64,000 nt of DNA from Lentisphaerae bacterium GWF2_50_93. GTDB lineage: Bacteria; Verrucomicrobiota; Lentisphaeria; Victivallales; GWF2-50-93. Where the stretch lies: contig MHBI01000071.1 in the NCBI GenBank assembly GCA_001804815.1, positions 1-64,000 on the forward strand, read 5' to 3'. Below, in pieces: positions 25,561-34,170 of this stretch. The notes beneath the pieces are model-generated. The model was not told the origin of the DNA. It made no database searches and saw nothing but the letters and a program-made list of their open reading frames with translations. The first letter of the stretch is position 1. Every line of letters begins with the position of its first letter. The position numbers were made by a program, and so were the translations under genes.

Positions 25561-26574
25561 ATGAACATTCTCATCTGGACATATCACAGGGTGCTTCCCA
25601 AGGCATCATCGGCGGCTGTAAGCGCCGATGAATTCGAACGCCAGATCGCCTACCTGGCGGAATCAGGCTACAAATCAATAGGCCCCGCCGAGCTCGAGCT
25701 TTTCTTCAATGGCAAACTCCCCCTGTATGACAAATACACGATGCTCACGTTTGACGACGGCTGGGCCGACAATCTCATATGGGCGACCCCGATCCTGAAA
25801 AGATATTCCGCGAAGGCGGTACTCGCCCTGAACACCGGGCTGATGAACAAGGAGGGGCGCACCATCCGCAAGGATGGGAACTATGAGATAATAGACTCGA
25901 AAAAGGCGCTTGAGGAATCCGTCTACGGAAAAAGTTCAAGATCCTTCCTCAACTGGAATGAAATACTTGACATGAAGAACTCGGGCCTCTGGGAATTCCA
26001 GGCCCATGGCAACTCGCATTTCGGATGCTACTCGAAGTTCGGCAGGATAAAAGGATTCTTCCCGGAGAAACCTCACTGGACGATGGAATACGCCCTGGGC
26101 GAACCACCATTCCCTGGCGCGCCAAAGGTCTCATTCGGAAGCACTCTGGCCGATAAAAGGACTGTCATGGGCAGCGATCTCAAGGACTCGCTCAAAAAAG
26201 CATCAGGCGATGCGGAATGGACCCGCCTATGCCAGGCTCATCCGGCTCCAGTGGAGATCCTAGAGACAGACGAGGAATTCGAGACGCGCGTGGAGACGGA
26301 TTTGACCGAATGCAAAAAAACGATCCTGGAAACGCTCGGCGTTGAGACATCCTCGCTCTTCTGGCCATGGGGACAGTCTTCCGACGCCAGCGTGAGAATC
26401 GCGAAAAAATGCGGATTCAAAATGCTCTTCACCATGGAAAAGGACATTGTCAACAGGAAAACCTCCCCCGACAGCATTCCGCGGATCGCCGCGCCTGCGA
26501 ACTTCGCAGACTTCAAGAGGCAGATGACCATCTATTCAAACAGTATTTTTAGAAGAATTAAGAAATTTTTCTAA
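25561..26574 (+). CDS. polysaccharide deacetylase family protein (NodB-like)
   Basis: A 337-residue protein with a carbohydrate esterase 4/NodB-like fold. It has ILIWTYHRVLP near the N-terminus, the metal and catalytic motif MLTFDDGWADN (about residues 61-71), FQAHGNSHFG as the His motif, and LFWPWGQSSDAS towards the end. It has no signal peptide or membrane anchor, so it probably acts on an intracellular intermediate such as a lipid-linked sugar. The start is ATG 25561; upstream codons lie in the repeat. Confidence 0.85.
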   Translation: MNILIWTYHRVLPKASSAAVSADEFERQIAYLAESGYKSIGPAELELFFNGKLPLYDKYTMLTFDDGWADNLIWATPILKRYSAKAVLALNTGLMNKEGRTIRKDGNYEIIDSKKALEESVYGKSSRSFLNWNEILDMKNSGLWEFQAHGNSHFGCYSKFGRIKGFFPEKPHWTMEYALGEPPFPGAPKVSFGSTLADKRTVMGSDLKDSLKKASGDAEWTRLCQAHPAPVEILETDEEFETRVETDLTECKKTILETLGVETSSLFWPWGQSSDASVRIAKKCGFKMLFTMEKDIVNRKTSPDSIPRIAAPANFADFKRQMTIYSNSIFRRIKKFF

Positions 26575-26605
26575 AAACACATCATCAATTTCGCCGATTT
26601 CCTGC

Positions 26606-26633
26606 TTGACATGTTAACACTAATATATATTAT
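26606..26633 (+). promoter_or_regulatory. promoter of umuD with TGTTAACA palindrome
   Basis: Consensus TTGACA (26606-26611), a 16-bp spacer and TATTAT (26628-26633). The spacer opens with the perfect 8-bp palindrome TGTTAACA (26612-26619), well placed for a repressor such as LexA. I do not know the LexA box of this lineage, so the operator role is a suggestion. Confidence 0.55.
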
Positions 26634-26681
26634 ATATTTTAACAAAACAAGGCCGCATTGAATTTGAGGTTTTGATGTAGA

Positions 26682-26700
26682 GTTGCCTGTCTCAGGCAAC
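26682..26700 (+). promoter_or_regulatory. leader hairpin in the umuD 5' region
   Basis: An 8-bp perfect stem GTTGCCTG/CAGGCAAC with a TCT loop lies between the promoter and the umuD start, about 60 nt before the ATG. No T-run follows, so it is not an obvious terminator. It could affect translation or be one of the short intergenic hairpins scattered in this window. Confidence 0.4.
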
Positions 26701-26761
26701 TATTTCGAAGACCTTTGCTGTGACAGCGAACACTGCATCAGTGAAAAACAGCTGGAAGAAC

Positions 26762-27175
26762 ATGAAGACCAAATCAACAGAAAGACCAGAGTTGTTTTCA
26801 GGACCGGTTGCGGCCGGGTTCCCCTCGCCTGCCAGCGACTACATCGAGGGAAGGCTCGACCTGAACGAGCATCTGGTGAAACATCCCGCTGCAACTTTCT
26901 TTGTCAGGGCCTCCGGAGATTCAATGACCGGCGCCGGTATTTTCCCCGGCGACATACTTATAGTGGACCGTTCCCTGAAAGCGGCTGATTCCAACATCGT
27001 GATCGCCTCCATCGACGGCGAGTTCATTGTGAAAAGACTGCGCGTCTCCGACGGCCGCATATCTCTTGTGCCTGAAAACAAACGATACAACCCCATTGAG
27101 ATAGCCGAGGGAAGCGAGCTCAAGATATGGGGAGTGGTCGCCTATGTGATACACAATACAATAACTCGTAATTAG
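26762..27175 (+). CDS. umuD: UmuD-like S24 self-cleaving peptidase
   Basis: A 137-residue homologue of UmuD, whose RecA-driven self-cleavage activates DNA polymerase V. The cleavage site Ala-Gly lies in VAAGFPSPASDYIE, as in E. coli UmuD. The Ser-Lys dyad is in ASGDSMTGAGI (Ser) and EFIVKRLR (Lys). GGAAG precedes ATG 26762. No umuC follows; the next gene runs the opposite way. So it either serves a polymerase encoded elsewhere or has another SOS role. A short LexA-type repressor is less likely because there is no DNA-binding domain. Confidence 0.9.
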   Translation: MKTKSTERPELFSGPVAAGFPSPASDYIEGRLDLNEHLVKHPAATFFVRASGDSMTGAGIFPGDILIVDRSLKAADSNIVIASIDGEFIVKRLRVSDGRISLVPENKRYNPIEIAEGSELKIWGVVAYVIHNTITRN

Positions 27176-27285
27176 ATACTATTGATCCGGCGGATATTCA
27201 GCCGGTTTCAGAAATACAGGCGCCTCTGCCGGATCAAATCCTTTCCCCGGTGGCGCCATAGGCGACCAGGATCCGCACCGACTTT

Positions 27286-28500
27286 TCAAACCAGTCTCAG
27301 CAGGAATCCCTTGAGATATTCCGACTCGGGGAAATTAAGCGCAACCGGATGGTCGCAGGGCTGGGTGAAGCTGTGGACTATCTGGAAGTCCTTCCCTGAA
27401 TCCTCGGCGGCCCAGCACAGTATCTCACGGAACTTCGCCCTGTCAATTCCCGACGAGCATGAAAAAGTGGCGACCAATCCTTCAGGCTTGAGAAGCTTCA
27501 TTGCAAGAAGATTTACGTCCTTATAGGCCCTCGATGCCCGGTCGATGGAAGCCTTTGTAGGCGCAAACTTGGGCGGATCCAGGATTATGAAATCAAAACT
27601 CATGTTCCTGTCACGGAACTCCCTCAGCACCTTAAAGGCGCTTCCATTGAAATATTCCCTCTTCGCCGACTCCATTCCGTTGATCTTGAAATTCTCCTCG
27701 GCGATATCAAGGGCGGGCTGCGATTCATCCAGGAGGGTCAGGCTTTCCGCCCCTGCCCCGGCGGCATTGATGGAGAATGCGCCGGTATATGAGAAGCAGT
27801 CCAGGACCGACATTCCAGGCCGTATGAACGAGGCCGCAGCTCTCCGGTTGTCCCTCTGGTCAAGAAAGAAGCCGGTCTTCTGTCCTTCGGCAAGTGATAC
27901 CTTGAACTTGAAGTTGTTCTCGCTGATCAGAAGGTCCGGCGGGATGGCCGCGCCGGAAGAAAAAGCCTTGGAATCGGAAAGACCCTCAAGCTTGCGGAGT
28001 TCGCAGTCCGAACGGTCGATCAGCGCATCGGCGCCTGATGCCTCAATTGCGAATTCCGCAATTTCACTTTTCATCCTGTCCATGCCGCAGGTCAGGAACT
28101 GGGCCGCCAGATATTTCCCATACTTGTCTATGACAAGTCCCGGAAGTCCGTCCGACTCTCCGAAGACAAGGCGGCAGGAATCCGAACAGATGCTTTTCCC
28201 TGGCAATGGAATGCGGTGGGCAACCGCCTTTCTTATCTTCTGCCGGAACCATTCGGCATCGGGATATTTCCCGCGGTCGGTGGAAAGCAGTCTTATCCTG
28301 ATGGAGCTTTCGGGACTGAAATGGCCGTAGCCGACGAAGGAGCCTGCAGCGTCATGGACGGTGACGATCGCGCCGGCTTCAGGAGTTCCTTCAACGGACT
28401 TTATGGATGACGTGAATATCCATGGATGGACGATCTTCCTGGAGCCGTCCTTTTTAAAAAAGGTTCTCTGGAGTTTTACAACCGGTGTTTGAGAAGGCAT
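27286..28500 (-). CDS. class I SAM-dependent rRNA methyltransferase, RlmI-like
   Basis: A 404-residue methyltransferase that probably makes 5-methylcytosine in 23S rRNA (RlmI/RlmCD group). The N-terminal PUA domain (about 1-80, HPWIFTSSIKSVEG) binds RNA. The central EEHD-type domain is followed by a Rossmann domain with SVLDCFSYTGAFSINAA for SAM, the catalytic FDFIILDPPKFAPT and VATFSCSSG. The two conserved motif regions are intact. It converges with umuD. Confidence 0.88.
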   Translation of the reverse strand: MPSQTPVVKLQRTFFKKDGSRKIVHPWIFTSSIKSVEGTPEAGAIVTVHDAAGSFVGYGHFSPESSIRIRLLSTDRGKYPDAEWFRQKIRKAVAHRIPLPGKSICSDSCRLVFGESDGLPGLVIDKYGKYLAAQFLTCGMDRMKSEIAEFAIEASGADALIDRSDCELRKLEGLSDSKAFSSGAAIPPDLLISENNFKFKVSLAEGQKTGFFLDQRDNRRAAASFIRPGMSVLDCFSYTGAFSINAAGAGAESLTLLDESQPALDIAEENFKINGMESAKREYFNGSAFKVLREFRDRNMSFDFIILDPPKFAPTKASIDRASRAYKDVNLLAMKLLKPEGLVATFSCSSGIDRAKFREILCWAAEDSGKDFQIVHSFTQPCDHPVALNFPESEYLKGFLLRLV

Positions 28501-28578
28501 GGGATCCTAGCGTCCTTGTGTTACGGTTCTATGTTTTTCATCACTTTGCACATCTGCTTGCCACGGCGAAGCCAGTAT

Positions 28579-28625
28579 GCCAGTTTCGCCGAAACTGGCT
28601 CGGAGGCGGTTTCGGCGAAACCGCC
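28579..28625. repeat. two tandem 21-bp palindromes
   Basis: 28579-28599 and 28605-28625 are each self-complementary (GCCAGTTTCGCCGAAACTGGC and GGCGGTTTCGGCGAAACCGCC differ in flank but share a TTTCG-C-CGAAA core), separated by 5 bp. They lie between two minus-strand genes. They could fold as twin hairpins in RNA or form a paired protein-binding site. Confidence 0.65.
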
Positions 28626-28638
28626 ATACTTGATTCAA

Positions 28639-28667
28639 TCGATGTTCAAAGTTGAATGTTGGACGTT
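28639..28667. repeat. copy of the TCGATGTTCAAA intergenic repeat
   Basis: This 29-bp stretch matches 25506-25534 at all but one position and directly follows the twin palindromes. It is part of the same dispersed intergenic repeat family. Confidence 0.7.
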
Positions 28668-28699
28668 CAAATTTGGCTGCGTTTCCGGCAAATCCGGCC

Positions 28700-30991
28700 T
28701 CAGACGCTTTTCAGCCCTTTCTGCGCAAATGATTCCTTTACCAGCCATTCAGCGGCTTCAGGATTCTGGAGGGTTGAAACCTTTGCAAGGAGCTCCTCGC
28801 ATTCCCTGACGGTGAAAGCCCTGAGCACTTTCCTGACGGCAGGAATGCTTTTCGGCGCCATGCTGAGGTCGCTTATCCCGGCGCCGACGATAAACGGGGC
28901 GGCATAAATATTGGCGGCCATCTCACCGCATATGGTCAGGCTCTTGTCCTTGCGGCCAATGAAGGATTTCGTTATGAACCTCAGCATTTTAAGGAACGAC
29001 GGATGCAGCGGATTGAACAGCCCGGCGACATGCTCGTTGCCCCTGTCGACCGCGAATGTATACTGGAGTAGGTCGTTCGTGCCAATGCTCATGTAGTCCA
29101 CATACTGGAGGAAATCGTCCAAGGCGAAGATCACAGATGGGACTTCGAGCATCATCCCGACCTTGTAGTTGTCGGAATGCGGTATGTCCTTGGCATGCAG
29201 TTCGCTTTCAACCTCGGCCAGGACCTGCCTGGCCTCGATGATCTCCGAGACGCAGGATATCATCGGGAAAAGTATTTTAAGGCTTCCGTTCACGCCTGCG
29301 CGCAGGATGGCCCTGAGCTGGGTCTTCATGAGATCCTTGTTCGCCAGCAGCACGCGGATTCCGCGCCATCCGAGGACAGGATTGTCCTCCTTTGAAAAAT
29401 TAAGGTATGGAAGAGGCTTGTCGGCCCCGATGTCAAGAACGCGTATTGTGACCTCGTCCCCCTTGACTTCCTTGAATATCTTCGAATAGACCTGGTACTG
29501 GGCGTCTTCGGCGGGCATATACTCCCTTATCATGAAAAGGAATTCCGTCCTGTAGAGTCCGATGCCCTTGGCGCCATATCTTTTCAGGAAGGATGTTTCA
29601 CTGATCAGCGATATGTTTCCACGCAGGAAGAGCTCCTTGCCGTCGGCCATCACCGCGGGTTCGTCGGAATAGTCGGCTTCGGACTCGCGGCTGGAGAGCT
29701 GGATCAGATCCTTGAAATGGTTCTTCACATTTTCAGCGGGCCTGATATAGACGTTCTCGGCATGGCAGTCGAGAATCACCTCGTCGTTCTCCCTCACATT
29801 GGCAAGTGCGTCCTTCGCTCCCAGGATGGCGGGGATGTTCAAGGCTTTGGCAAGTATGGCCACATGCGCGGTCGCCCCGCCCTTCTCACAGACAATGCCG
29901 GCGATCCTGTCTATCGGCATCCTGAAAAGATCGGATGGAAGAAGCTCGTTTGTAAAGACAATCTGGCGTTCTTCCGCGATAAGTTCGTCCGACCTGGACT
30001 CACCGCTCCTGATTGACACGAGAATCTTGATTATCCGGAGGAGTATGTCCTTGAGATCCATCGCCTTGTCCCTGAATATCTGATCCTGGAGACGGCTGAA
30101 TCTCTGCTGGTAGTCATCGTTGACCATCTTTATGCTCGACTCGACGTTGTATCCGTCGTTTATTTTCTGCCTTATGGCGTCGAGAAGGGTTTTATCATCC
30201 AGGAAGAGGATGTGCACGTCGAAGATGGAGGCGTCTGCCTCGGATATGAGGGCGAGCGCCTTTCTTCCGAGCTCGGAAGTCTCCTTTCTTGCAGTCTTGA
30301 GCGAATGCTCGAAGAGCAGAAGCTCCTTTGCAGGCATATGGTTCTTCTCTATCTTGATGTCCGCGAAATAATCATGCTTGGTATAGGTGGCCGCGGCTCC
30401 GATGGCAATGCCGCTGTTTACGGAGACCCCCCTTATGACGACCTGCTTCCTGCGCTTGGGGCCCTCGACCCTGGCAGCATCGGAATCGGCCAGGACCTTG
30501 AGCATCTTGGAACTTATTATCAGGTTTGCGATCTGGGTGCAGACCGACCTGACCACATCGGTTATCGAAGGCGTGAACGGCTCCTCGTTTATCTTCTGGA
30601 GGTTCAGCACCCCGACGCATCTTCCGCTCACGGTAAGGGGGATCGCGAGAAACGACTTGAACTTCTCCTCCCCCGAACCTTTGATGAACCTGAACTTGGG
30701 ATGGGTTTCCGCGTTCGCGACATTTATTATCTCGCCGGACTTGAAGGCCGTACCGGTTATTCCTTCGCCCGGCTTCAGCTTCACCTTCCCGACCAGTTCG
30801 GCATTCAAGCCGCATGTGGCCGTAAGGGCGAGATGCTCCTTGTCGTCGTCGTAGACATAAATCGAGCAGACATCCGAGTCAAGGTTCTTGGCCAGCACCT
30901 TGACTATTTCGTCCAGGATCGTAGCCTGGTCTTCGTTTTCAGCGATAATTTTGGAGATTTTTCTGAGTATCGTTAGCACTTTGGACAACAT
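28700..30991 (-). CDS. ptsP: GAF-domain phosphoenolpyruvate-protein phosphotransferase (enzyme I-Ntr type)
   Basis: Transfers phosphate from PEP to an HPr/NPr protein. Of 763 residues, about 1-165 form a GAF domain (EGITGTAFKSGEIINVAN) typical of PtsP. The enzyme I core follows: phosphohistidine H376 in GGATAHVAILAKALNIPA, the PEP-binding VLDIGADKPLPYLNF, and a C-terminal TIM barrel with MSIGTNDLLQYT and the catalytic Cys in TICGEMA. Such enzymes usually signal nitrogen or carbon state rather than import sugar. No HPr or EIIA gene is nearby. Confidence 0.93.
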   Translation of the reverse strand: MLSKVLTILRKISKIIAENEDQATILDEIVKVLAKNLDSDVCSIYVYDDDKEHLALTATCGLNAELVGKVKLKPGEGITGTAFKSGEIINVANAETHPKFRFIKGSGEEKFKSFLAIPLTVSGRCVGVLNLQKINEEPFTPSITDVVRSVCTQIANLIISSKMLKVLADSDAARVEGPKRRKQVVIRGVSVNSGIAIGAAATYTKHDYFADIKIEKNHMPAKELLLFEHSLKTARKETSELGRKALALISEADASIFDVHILFLDDKTLLDAIRQKINDGYNVESSIKMVNDDYQQRFSRLQDQIFRDKAMDLKDILLRIIKILVSIRSGESRSDELIAEERQIVFTNELLPSDLFRMPIDRIAGIVCEKGGATAHVAILAKALNIPAILGAKDALANVRENDEVILDCHAENVYIRPAENVKNHFKDLIQLSSRESEADYSDEPAVMADGKELFLRGNISLISETSFLKRYGAKGIGLYRTEFLFMIREYMPAEDAQYQVYSKIFKEVKGDEVTIRVLDIGADKPLPYLNFSKEDNPVLGWRGIRVLLANKDLMKTQLRAILRAGVNGSLKILFPMISCVSEIIEARQVLAEVESELHAKDIPHSDNYKVGMMLEVPSVIFALDDFLQYVDYMSIGTNDLLQYTFAVDRGNEHVAGLFNPLHPSFLKMLRFITKSFIGRKDKSLTICGEMAANIYAAPFIVGAGISDLSMAPKSIPAVRKVLRAFTVRECEELLAKVSTLQNPEAAEWLVKESFAQKGLKSV

Positions 30992-31106
30992 ATAATACCT
31001 TTAGTGAACCTCTGACAGGAATGTTTGGAATCAATCCGAGTATTATACTGACATTTCATTCAATTTCAATTGGACTGGCAGATAAAAACCCAATCAGGAT
31101 TTCTTA

Positions 31107-31688
31107 ATGAAAAAATTTGGAAGCATACATGTCCTGACGGACTGCTTCTCCTGTTTCGACATTGATCCTCGGCATGTGAACGAACTCGACCTCGGCTGCG
31201 GCAAGGGAGGATTCACCTGTACTCTCGCGGCGAAATATCCCGGGCGGAGGATATTCGCAGCTGATGTAATGCTTGGCCGGCTGAGAAAACTGGAGAGGCG
31301 CATCGCAAGGGAAAGCCTCGCAAACATCGAACTGCTCAGGACCGACGCATGGAATCTGGTCGGATATTCGCTTCCGGACGAATCATTGGACCGCATGCAC
31401 ATATTATGCCCGGATCCATGGCCCAAGGAGAAGCACCGCGGGAACCGCCTGCTCTGCTCTGAATTCATCGGCAGGCTCCTCCGGGTCATGAAAAAGAACG
31501 GAACCGTGCATTTCGCCACGGACGACAAGAGCTACTTCAGATCGGTCACTGGTCTTTTTTCCAGGAGCACGCACTATCTCCGCGATGACAAACGCCTCTC
31601 GGACATCATGGACATCAAATCTGACTTTGAAAACAAATGGGAAGCTGAAGGAACCAGCGTGGAACATTCGGCATGGGTGAGGCAATAA
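31107..31688 (+). CDS. trmB: tRNA (guanine-N7-)-methyltransferase
   Basis: Methylates G46 of tRNA. The 193 residues form a compact Rossmann methyltransferase with LDLGCGKGGFTCTLAAKYP as SAM site, the TrmB signature CPDPWPKEKHRGNRL, and FATDDKSYF near the C-terminus. It is slightly shorter than the usual 210-240 residues, mainly at the N-terminus. It is divergent from ptsP. Confidence 0.93.
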   Translation: MKKFGSIHVLTDCFSCFDIDPRHVNELDLGCGKGGFTCTLAAKYPGRRIFAADVMLGRLRKLERRIARESLANIELLRTDAWNLVGYSLPDESLDRMHILCPDPWPKEKHRGNRLLCSEFIGRLLRVMKKNGTVHFATDDKSYFRSVTGLFSRSTHYLRDDKRLSDIMDIKSDFENKWEAEGTSVEHSAWVRQ

Positions 31689-31776
31689 ATCCAGGCAGTT
31701 TTTAGTCTTATCTCTTTGATACCCAACCATCCATCAATCCAGTCATCCATGGGTCGGTAGTGGAGGCAATTAAAAA

Positions 31777-34098
31777 TTATTTCAATTCTTCCCTGAGTTT
31801 CTTATCCACTATGGCGTCCAGGAGGGGTCTTGCCGGCTGCCACTTGTTCTCGTATAGGACATAGCCGTTCTGGGGATAGACCTGATTCTCGGCCTCCTTC
31901 TTCGCGGCAGTGTTTATCGCATCAGTTTCAAGCTTCCTGTTCTTGTCGAACTTATCCTTCTCCGCCTTCATGTAAATCTTCACCGAGTCGGAGGCGGTAT
32001 ACCATTTACCGTCGATTTCCCGGAAGCTGTTCTTCTTCATATATTCGGACTTGTTGAACTTTTTTGGTGCTTCATCGCGGATCCTCTTCTCCCTGTTCTT
32101 GATCTCCTCCTGGTAGTTCGCCTTCGTCTTCTTTATTATTTCAGCCACGAGCTCCATGGATGTCCTGCAGGTCCCGTCGGCTGTGACGGAATATCCGTAT
32201 TTCCTATAGAAGCCAGGCTTCTCCGAAGTCTCGATTTCAGTCTTGTATTTCTCCTTGTTCTTCTTGAACTCATCGAGCAGCTGTTCAGACATTTTCTGCA
32301 CCTTGGCCTCGCATTCAGCCTCGTTGAACTTCCATCTCATGGAAGCTGGAATATCAGAGGCGAGTATCTGGCGGTCGCCTATCACGATCTTGTTTCCGGC
32401 CTTGCCATTATAAACTCCCTTCACCGGAAGCCCGACCGCATCCTGCAGCTCCACCGGATCACCCTTCTTATAGCCGCCATATTTCCTGCCGAGTTCCGAG
32501 ACCTGGCTGTAAAGGTTCTTGCCGGAATATTTCTCCTCGACCTTCTTCTGGAGGTATGCCTTGTATTCGGCATCAACGGTCTTCAGGGGGGCCGAAGGTT
32601 CCTTGAGAGGCATTTCCAGCTTCAGTTCGCCGGAGATCCGTTCAAGCTCCTTCTGTTCATTGAAGTTCCTGTCGATCTTCCCAATTTCACGCTCGATGAC
32701 CGACCTGATCTCCTCGCCCATCTTCCTGGAGGCCTCGTCGACCGTCATCGGAGAAGTCGCATCAGTCTTGAGATTGAGGTTGCTGCAGATCAGCTTGCGC
32801 GTCTCCATTTCATTGAAAAGCGGCAGGGCTGAAATCTTCTGTTCGGCAATTTTCCTGGCTGCGTCGTCTATCTGCTTCTTCAACTCCTCCGGACTCAGGG
32901 CGGGGGCTTTTACATCCTTTGAAACTCCGAGATTGCTCGCCGTGGTCTCAATCAGGAACTTGCGGATTTCCCTTTTCTTGGCGGATTTATTATAGGCTGA
33001 CAATCCCCAGATTCCCAAGACTATCAGGATGACAACAGCGACAAACGCGGCATAGATTGTCGTCTTGCTCTTGAAATTTATATTCTGCATCCTGGCTGGA
33101 ACGAGCGGAGGGAGTCTCATCTTTGTTTCCTTGCCCAGGGATTCATAATGCTGCAGCATGTCCTGCTTGAGCGTTGCGAAGTCATGATACCTCTTTACTG
33201 GCTTCCTGGCGATCATCCTGTCGATTATTGCTACGATCTTCGGATTGCAGTGCTTGAGGAACGAGGACACGCTGAGCACCCTCAGCGAAGTCAGATGCTT
33301 TGTCACAAGGTCGTTCACTTCGGCCAGGGAATAGTATGTCCTGCCAGCGAGCATGTAGAAAAGCACCATGCCGAGACTGTAGATCTCGCTGTATTCGCCT
33401 TCAGGGGCGCCGACTATGCGTTCGGGGGGGATGTAGAACGGGGAACCGTTCAGCTCATCTCCCACATTTTCATGCGCTGAGGCATCATGGAGCGTCATGC
33501 AGAGCCCATAATCGAAGAGCTTGACGGTACCAGTCTTGTCAATGATGATATTTTCAGGCTTCATATCCCTGAAGAGATATCCGGCCTGTATGATATGCAT
33601 CTCCGCTTCTATGATCTGAAGAGCTATCTCGACGGCTTCCTTTTCAGGGATCTGCTTTTTGGATTCGACAAGCAGGTCAAGCCTGTCGCCGTGTACGAAT
33701 TCAGTCACGATGAAATATTCGTCTCCGTCAAGGCCGTAGTCGGTAATCTCGACCACGTTCTTGTGTTTTCCGATGGCGCTGCCGGTCTTGCCGTCGTGGA
33801 GGATAGTCTTGATGAGGTCCTTGTTGGTCTTCTCCCTGCGGGGAAGTACTTTGACCGCGTAGTCCCTGTCATCCTTCTCCGAGATGGCCTTGTATACGCT
33901 GCCCATTCCGCCGCCGCCGAGAGGCGTGTAGAGCCAGTAGTCCCTTATACGGAGCGGAAGGATGACCTGGGCGGAACATTTAGGGCATGCCGTAACCTCC
34001 AGGGGGGCTCCGGAAGACAGCGGGATATCCGCCGAGCAGGAGGGACATTTAATGATACCGTCCTTCAGATTCTGAATTTTAGGAAGAGTTTCTGCCAT
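31777..34098 (-). CDS. membrane Ser/Thr protein kinase with N-terminal zinc ribbon
   Basis: A 773-residue bacterial Hanks-type kinase. A zinc ribbon (C18, C21, C38, C41) precedes the kinase domain (about 50-320). Kinase motifs are GGGGMGSVYKA, the ATP Lys in YAVKVLPRR, FRDMKPENI (catalytic D178, Phe where His is usual), and FDYG in place of DFG. One transmembrane helix lies at about 345-367. Residues 370-773 form a charged helical extracytoplasmic region with repeated segments rather than PASTA repeats; its ligand is unknown. No PP2C phosphatase is adjacent. Confidence 0.9.
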   Translation of the reverse strand: MAETLPKIQNLKDGIIKCPSCSADIPLSSGAPLEVTACPKCSAQVILPLRIRDYWLYTPLGGGGMGSVYKAISEKDDRDYAVKVLPRREKTNKDLIKTILHDGKTGSAIGKHKNVVEITDYGLDGDEYFIVTEFVHGDRLDLLVESKKQIPEKEAVEIALQIIEAEMHIIQAGYLFRDMKPENIIIDKTGTVKLFDYGLCMTLHDASAHENVGDELNGSPFYIPPERIVGAPEGEYSEIYSLGMVLFYMLAGRTYYSLAEVNDLVTKHLTSLRVLSVSSFLKHCNPKIVAIIDRMIARKPVKRYHDFATLKQDMLQHYESLGKETKMRLPPLVPARMQNINFKSKTTIYAAFVAVVILIVLGIWGLSAYNKSAKKREIRKFLIETTASNLGVSKDVKAPALSPEELKKQIDDAARKIAEQKISALPLFNEMETRKLICSNLNLKTDATSPMTVDEASRKMGEEIRSVIEREIGKIDRNFNEQKELERISGELKLEMPLKEPSAPLKTVDAEYKAYLQKKVEEKYSGKNLYSQVSELGRKYGGYKKGDPVELQDAVGLPVKGVYNGKAGNKIVIGDRQILASDIPASMRWKFNEAECEAKVQKMSEQLLDEFKKNKEKYKTEIETSEKPGFYRKYGYSVTADGTCRTSMELVAEIIKKTKANYQEEIKNREKRIRDEAPKKFNKSEYMKKNSFREIDGKWYTASDSVKIYMKAEKDKFDKNRKLETDAINTAAKKEAENQVYPQNGYVLYENKWQPARPLLDAIVDKKLREELK

Positions 34099-34170
34099 AT
34101 TTAAAGTGAAGGAACAAATATCCTTTTTCTTTTTAATCTAACACATGAACCCAGGAATTAAACCCTGCAA

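Noticed and set aside
26762..27175. LexA repressor
   Set aside because: The protein has only the S24 peptidase part with a UmuD-type cleavage site and no helix-turn-helix domain.
27545..28330. 261-codon frame opposite the RlmI-like gene
   Set aside because: Low-complexity Ser/Leu-rich antisense shadow; the minus-strand methyltransferase carries all motifs.
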